From Bacteroidetes bacterium GWA2_30_7 (GTDB lineage Bacteria > Bacteroidota > Bacteroidia > Bacteroidales > GWF2-33-38), in assembly GCA_001768155.1 (NCBI GenBank), contig MENC01000155.1, positions 1 through 7,070 on the forward strand: a DNA stretch of 7,070 bases, in the 5' to 3' direction. This document shows positions 5,793 through 7,070 of this stretch, in pieces (within the stretch, counting starts at the first letter, position 1; each line of letters opens with the position of its first letter). Position numbers and translations under genes: made by a program. The notes under the pieces were generated by a model. The model was not told the DNA's origin and made no database searches. It saw only the letters and a list, made by a program, of their open reading frames with translations.

Positions 5793-7070
5793 TTATCGAA
5801 TTAATGTTACATATCCTGTTCGTGTTTCAGTTGTATTGTTGGTGAACTCTACTGAAATTATCCATACATAAACATCTTGCTTACAAATTTCTCCTTTATA
5901 AAATCCATTCCAGCCAAAATTAACATCTAATGATTCGAAGATTAATTCTCCCCAACGGTTATAAATTGACATTTTAAATTTTTTTACAAATTTTGTGAAA
6001 GGGAAAAAGATGTCATTATTCGGGTCATTAATATTATAGTATCCTCCGTTAGGATTATTTGGGTCGGGAGTGAAAGCGTTTGGAATATCTAAAAAATAAT
6101 CGGGATTTACAATTACATTAACAACATTACTATTTATACAACCAAATTCGTTTATTGTTTGAGCAGTAACTACATATTTGCCGGTATCTGAATAAGTATG
6201 TTGAGGTGTAAAAACAGATGACGTGTCGCCGTCACCAAACGACCACAATACATTAGTAATCACAGGAGATGTAACAGAAAATTCGTGTTTTGGATTTCTG
6301 ATATTAGAAATTACTGGATTTGCAAATAATGATGGTTTTGGATTGTCATTTACAACTACATACGAATCGCCGGAAGATGTGCTTGTGCAATTTCTATCAG
6401 AAGTAACTGTAAGTGTTATAGAATATTGTCCATTTTCGAGATATGTGTGAGATGGCGAAACTAAAGTTGAAGAACTGCCATCGCCAAAAAGCCATAAATA
6501 TGTGTAAAAAGGAGGTAATGAGTCTTTAAATATTACCATTAATGGTTCGCAACCATTTGCATATTCGCCGTTTAGACCAATTTCGGGATTTTCATTAACA
6601 TTTACAGTAATAGAATCTGAAATTGAATTATTGCAAATGTTTGTTACAGTAAGAATATAAATTGTTGTTGTGTCGGGATTTACGCTAAAAGGACCTGTCC
6701 CATTACCAAGTCCATTATTCCAAGAAAGAGTATAACCTCCAAATTCGTCAAAATAACTTCCCGAAACTGTTGTTGTTTGACCAGCACAAATATCACCAGC
6801 CGAAGCAATTGTAAGATTATCGGGATATAAATTTCTAACAAAAATTATAACAGAGTCGGATACACTTTGACAATTATTAGAATCAAAAGCTACTACAGTA
6901 TATAATGTTGTTGCACTTGGAGATACAACTTTTGATTGTCCGTTTCCTAAACCATTATTCCAAACATAAGTATATGGGCTTCCTATTCCACCAGTTGCTG
7001 TAGCACTAATTGTTGTGTTAATGCTTGGACAAATTGTATCTCCACCATAAGCAGTAACAATAACATTATC
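5793..7070 (-). CDS. Secreted repeat/PKD-domain protein with T9SS type B sorting domain, 5' end off the window
   Basis: The minus-strand frame is open from the right edge (7070) to the stop at 5793-5795, giving the last 425 residues. An internal ATG at 6539 is not the start, because homologous-looking domain sequence continues through it. Visible residues 1-160 hold two modules spaced exactly 80 residues apart, each with WNNGLGNG (37-44 and 117-124) and a closing SDSxxxxV strand; they look like Ig-like adhesin repeats. Two PKD domains follow, each with the FGDG motif and a SHTY/QHTY turn (about 176-240 and 246-322). The last 100 residues form the gliding-motility-associated type B sorting domain: DIPNAFTP (328-335), IYNRWGELIF (369-378), GWNG (386-389), QDVYVW (398-403). 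This domain directs export across the outer membrane by the type IX system. The protein is probably a large surface adhesin or SprB-like filament component. The signal peptide should lie beyond the right edge. Confidence 0.92.
   Translation of the reverse strand, partial: DNVIVTAYGGDTICPSINTTISATATGGIGSPYTYVWNNGLGNGQSKVVSPSATTLYTVVAFDSNNCQSVSDSVIIFVRNLYPDNLTIASAGDICAGQTTTVSGSYFDEFGGYTLSWNNGLGNGTGPFSVNPDTTTIYILTVTNICNNSISDSITVNVNENPEIGLNGEYANGCEPLMVIFKDSLPPFYTYLWLFGDGSSSTLVSPSHTYLENGQYSITLTVTSDRNCTSTSSGDSYVVVNDNPKPSLFANPVISNIRNPKHEFSVTSPVITNVLWSFGDGDTSSVFTPQHTYSDTGKYVVTAQTINEFGCINSNVVNVIVNPDYFLDIPNAFTPDPNNPNGGYYNINDPNNDIFFPFTKFVKKFKMSIYNRWGELIFESLDVNFGWNGFYKGEICKQDVYVWIISVEFTNNTTETRTGYVTLIR

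Overview
The window is AT-rich DNA that most likely comes from a Bacteroidota (Bacteroidetes) genome. The best taxonomic evidence is at the right edge: a protein ending in the gliding-motility-type (type B) sorting domain of the type IX secretion system, which is essentially confined to that phylum. The absence of Shine-Dalgarno sequences and the scattered CCGTAGG palindromes fit the same group.

Left part (1-2035): this is a mobile region and the most interesting part of the window. Positions 1-622, read on the minus strand, are the 5' half of a group II intron ribozyme, with its 5' splice boundary at about 622. Its catalytic 3' domains and any reverse transcriptase lie mostly or entirely off the left edge. 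The intron interrupts the bottom strand of a large imperfect hairpin (623-750) that has the layout of an integron attC site. Immediately after it comes a gene-cassette-like unit (742-2029). This holds one plus-strand gene (755-1966, a 403-residue membrane-anchored protein of unknown function) followed by a second, compact attC-like hairpin (1979-2035). The first bases of the unit (TTATGTGCC) are the exact complement of the R''-like box of its own 3' hairpin, so a circularised unit would carry a perfectly matched attC core. No integrase gene is in view, so this is a cassette-type array or a CALIN (attC cluster lacking an integrase) seen at its right-hand end.

Middle part (2235-5309): two plus-strand genes. 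The first encodes a polytopic membrane iron-sulfur protein of the NapH/CcoG-like type with two [4Fe-4S] ferredoxin motifs and an unusual C-terminal region of HMA-like folds without the metal-binding CxxC. The second encodes a cytosolic protein with eight 23-residue leucine-rich repeats followed by two ankyrin repeats. The 75-bp gap between them and their different functions give no strong sign of a shared operon.

Right part (5310-7070): a strong hairpin terminator follows the LRR-ankyrin gene. Next come a 178-bp element with 28-bp terminal inverted repeats and internal CCGTAGG palindromes, then a short empty stretch, and then the convergent, 5'-truncated gene for a secreted repeat/PKD-domain protein that ends in the type B T9SS sorting domain.
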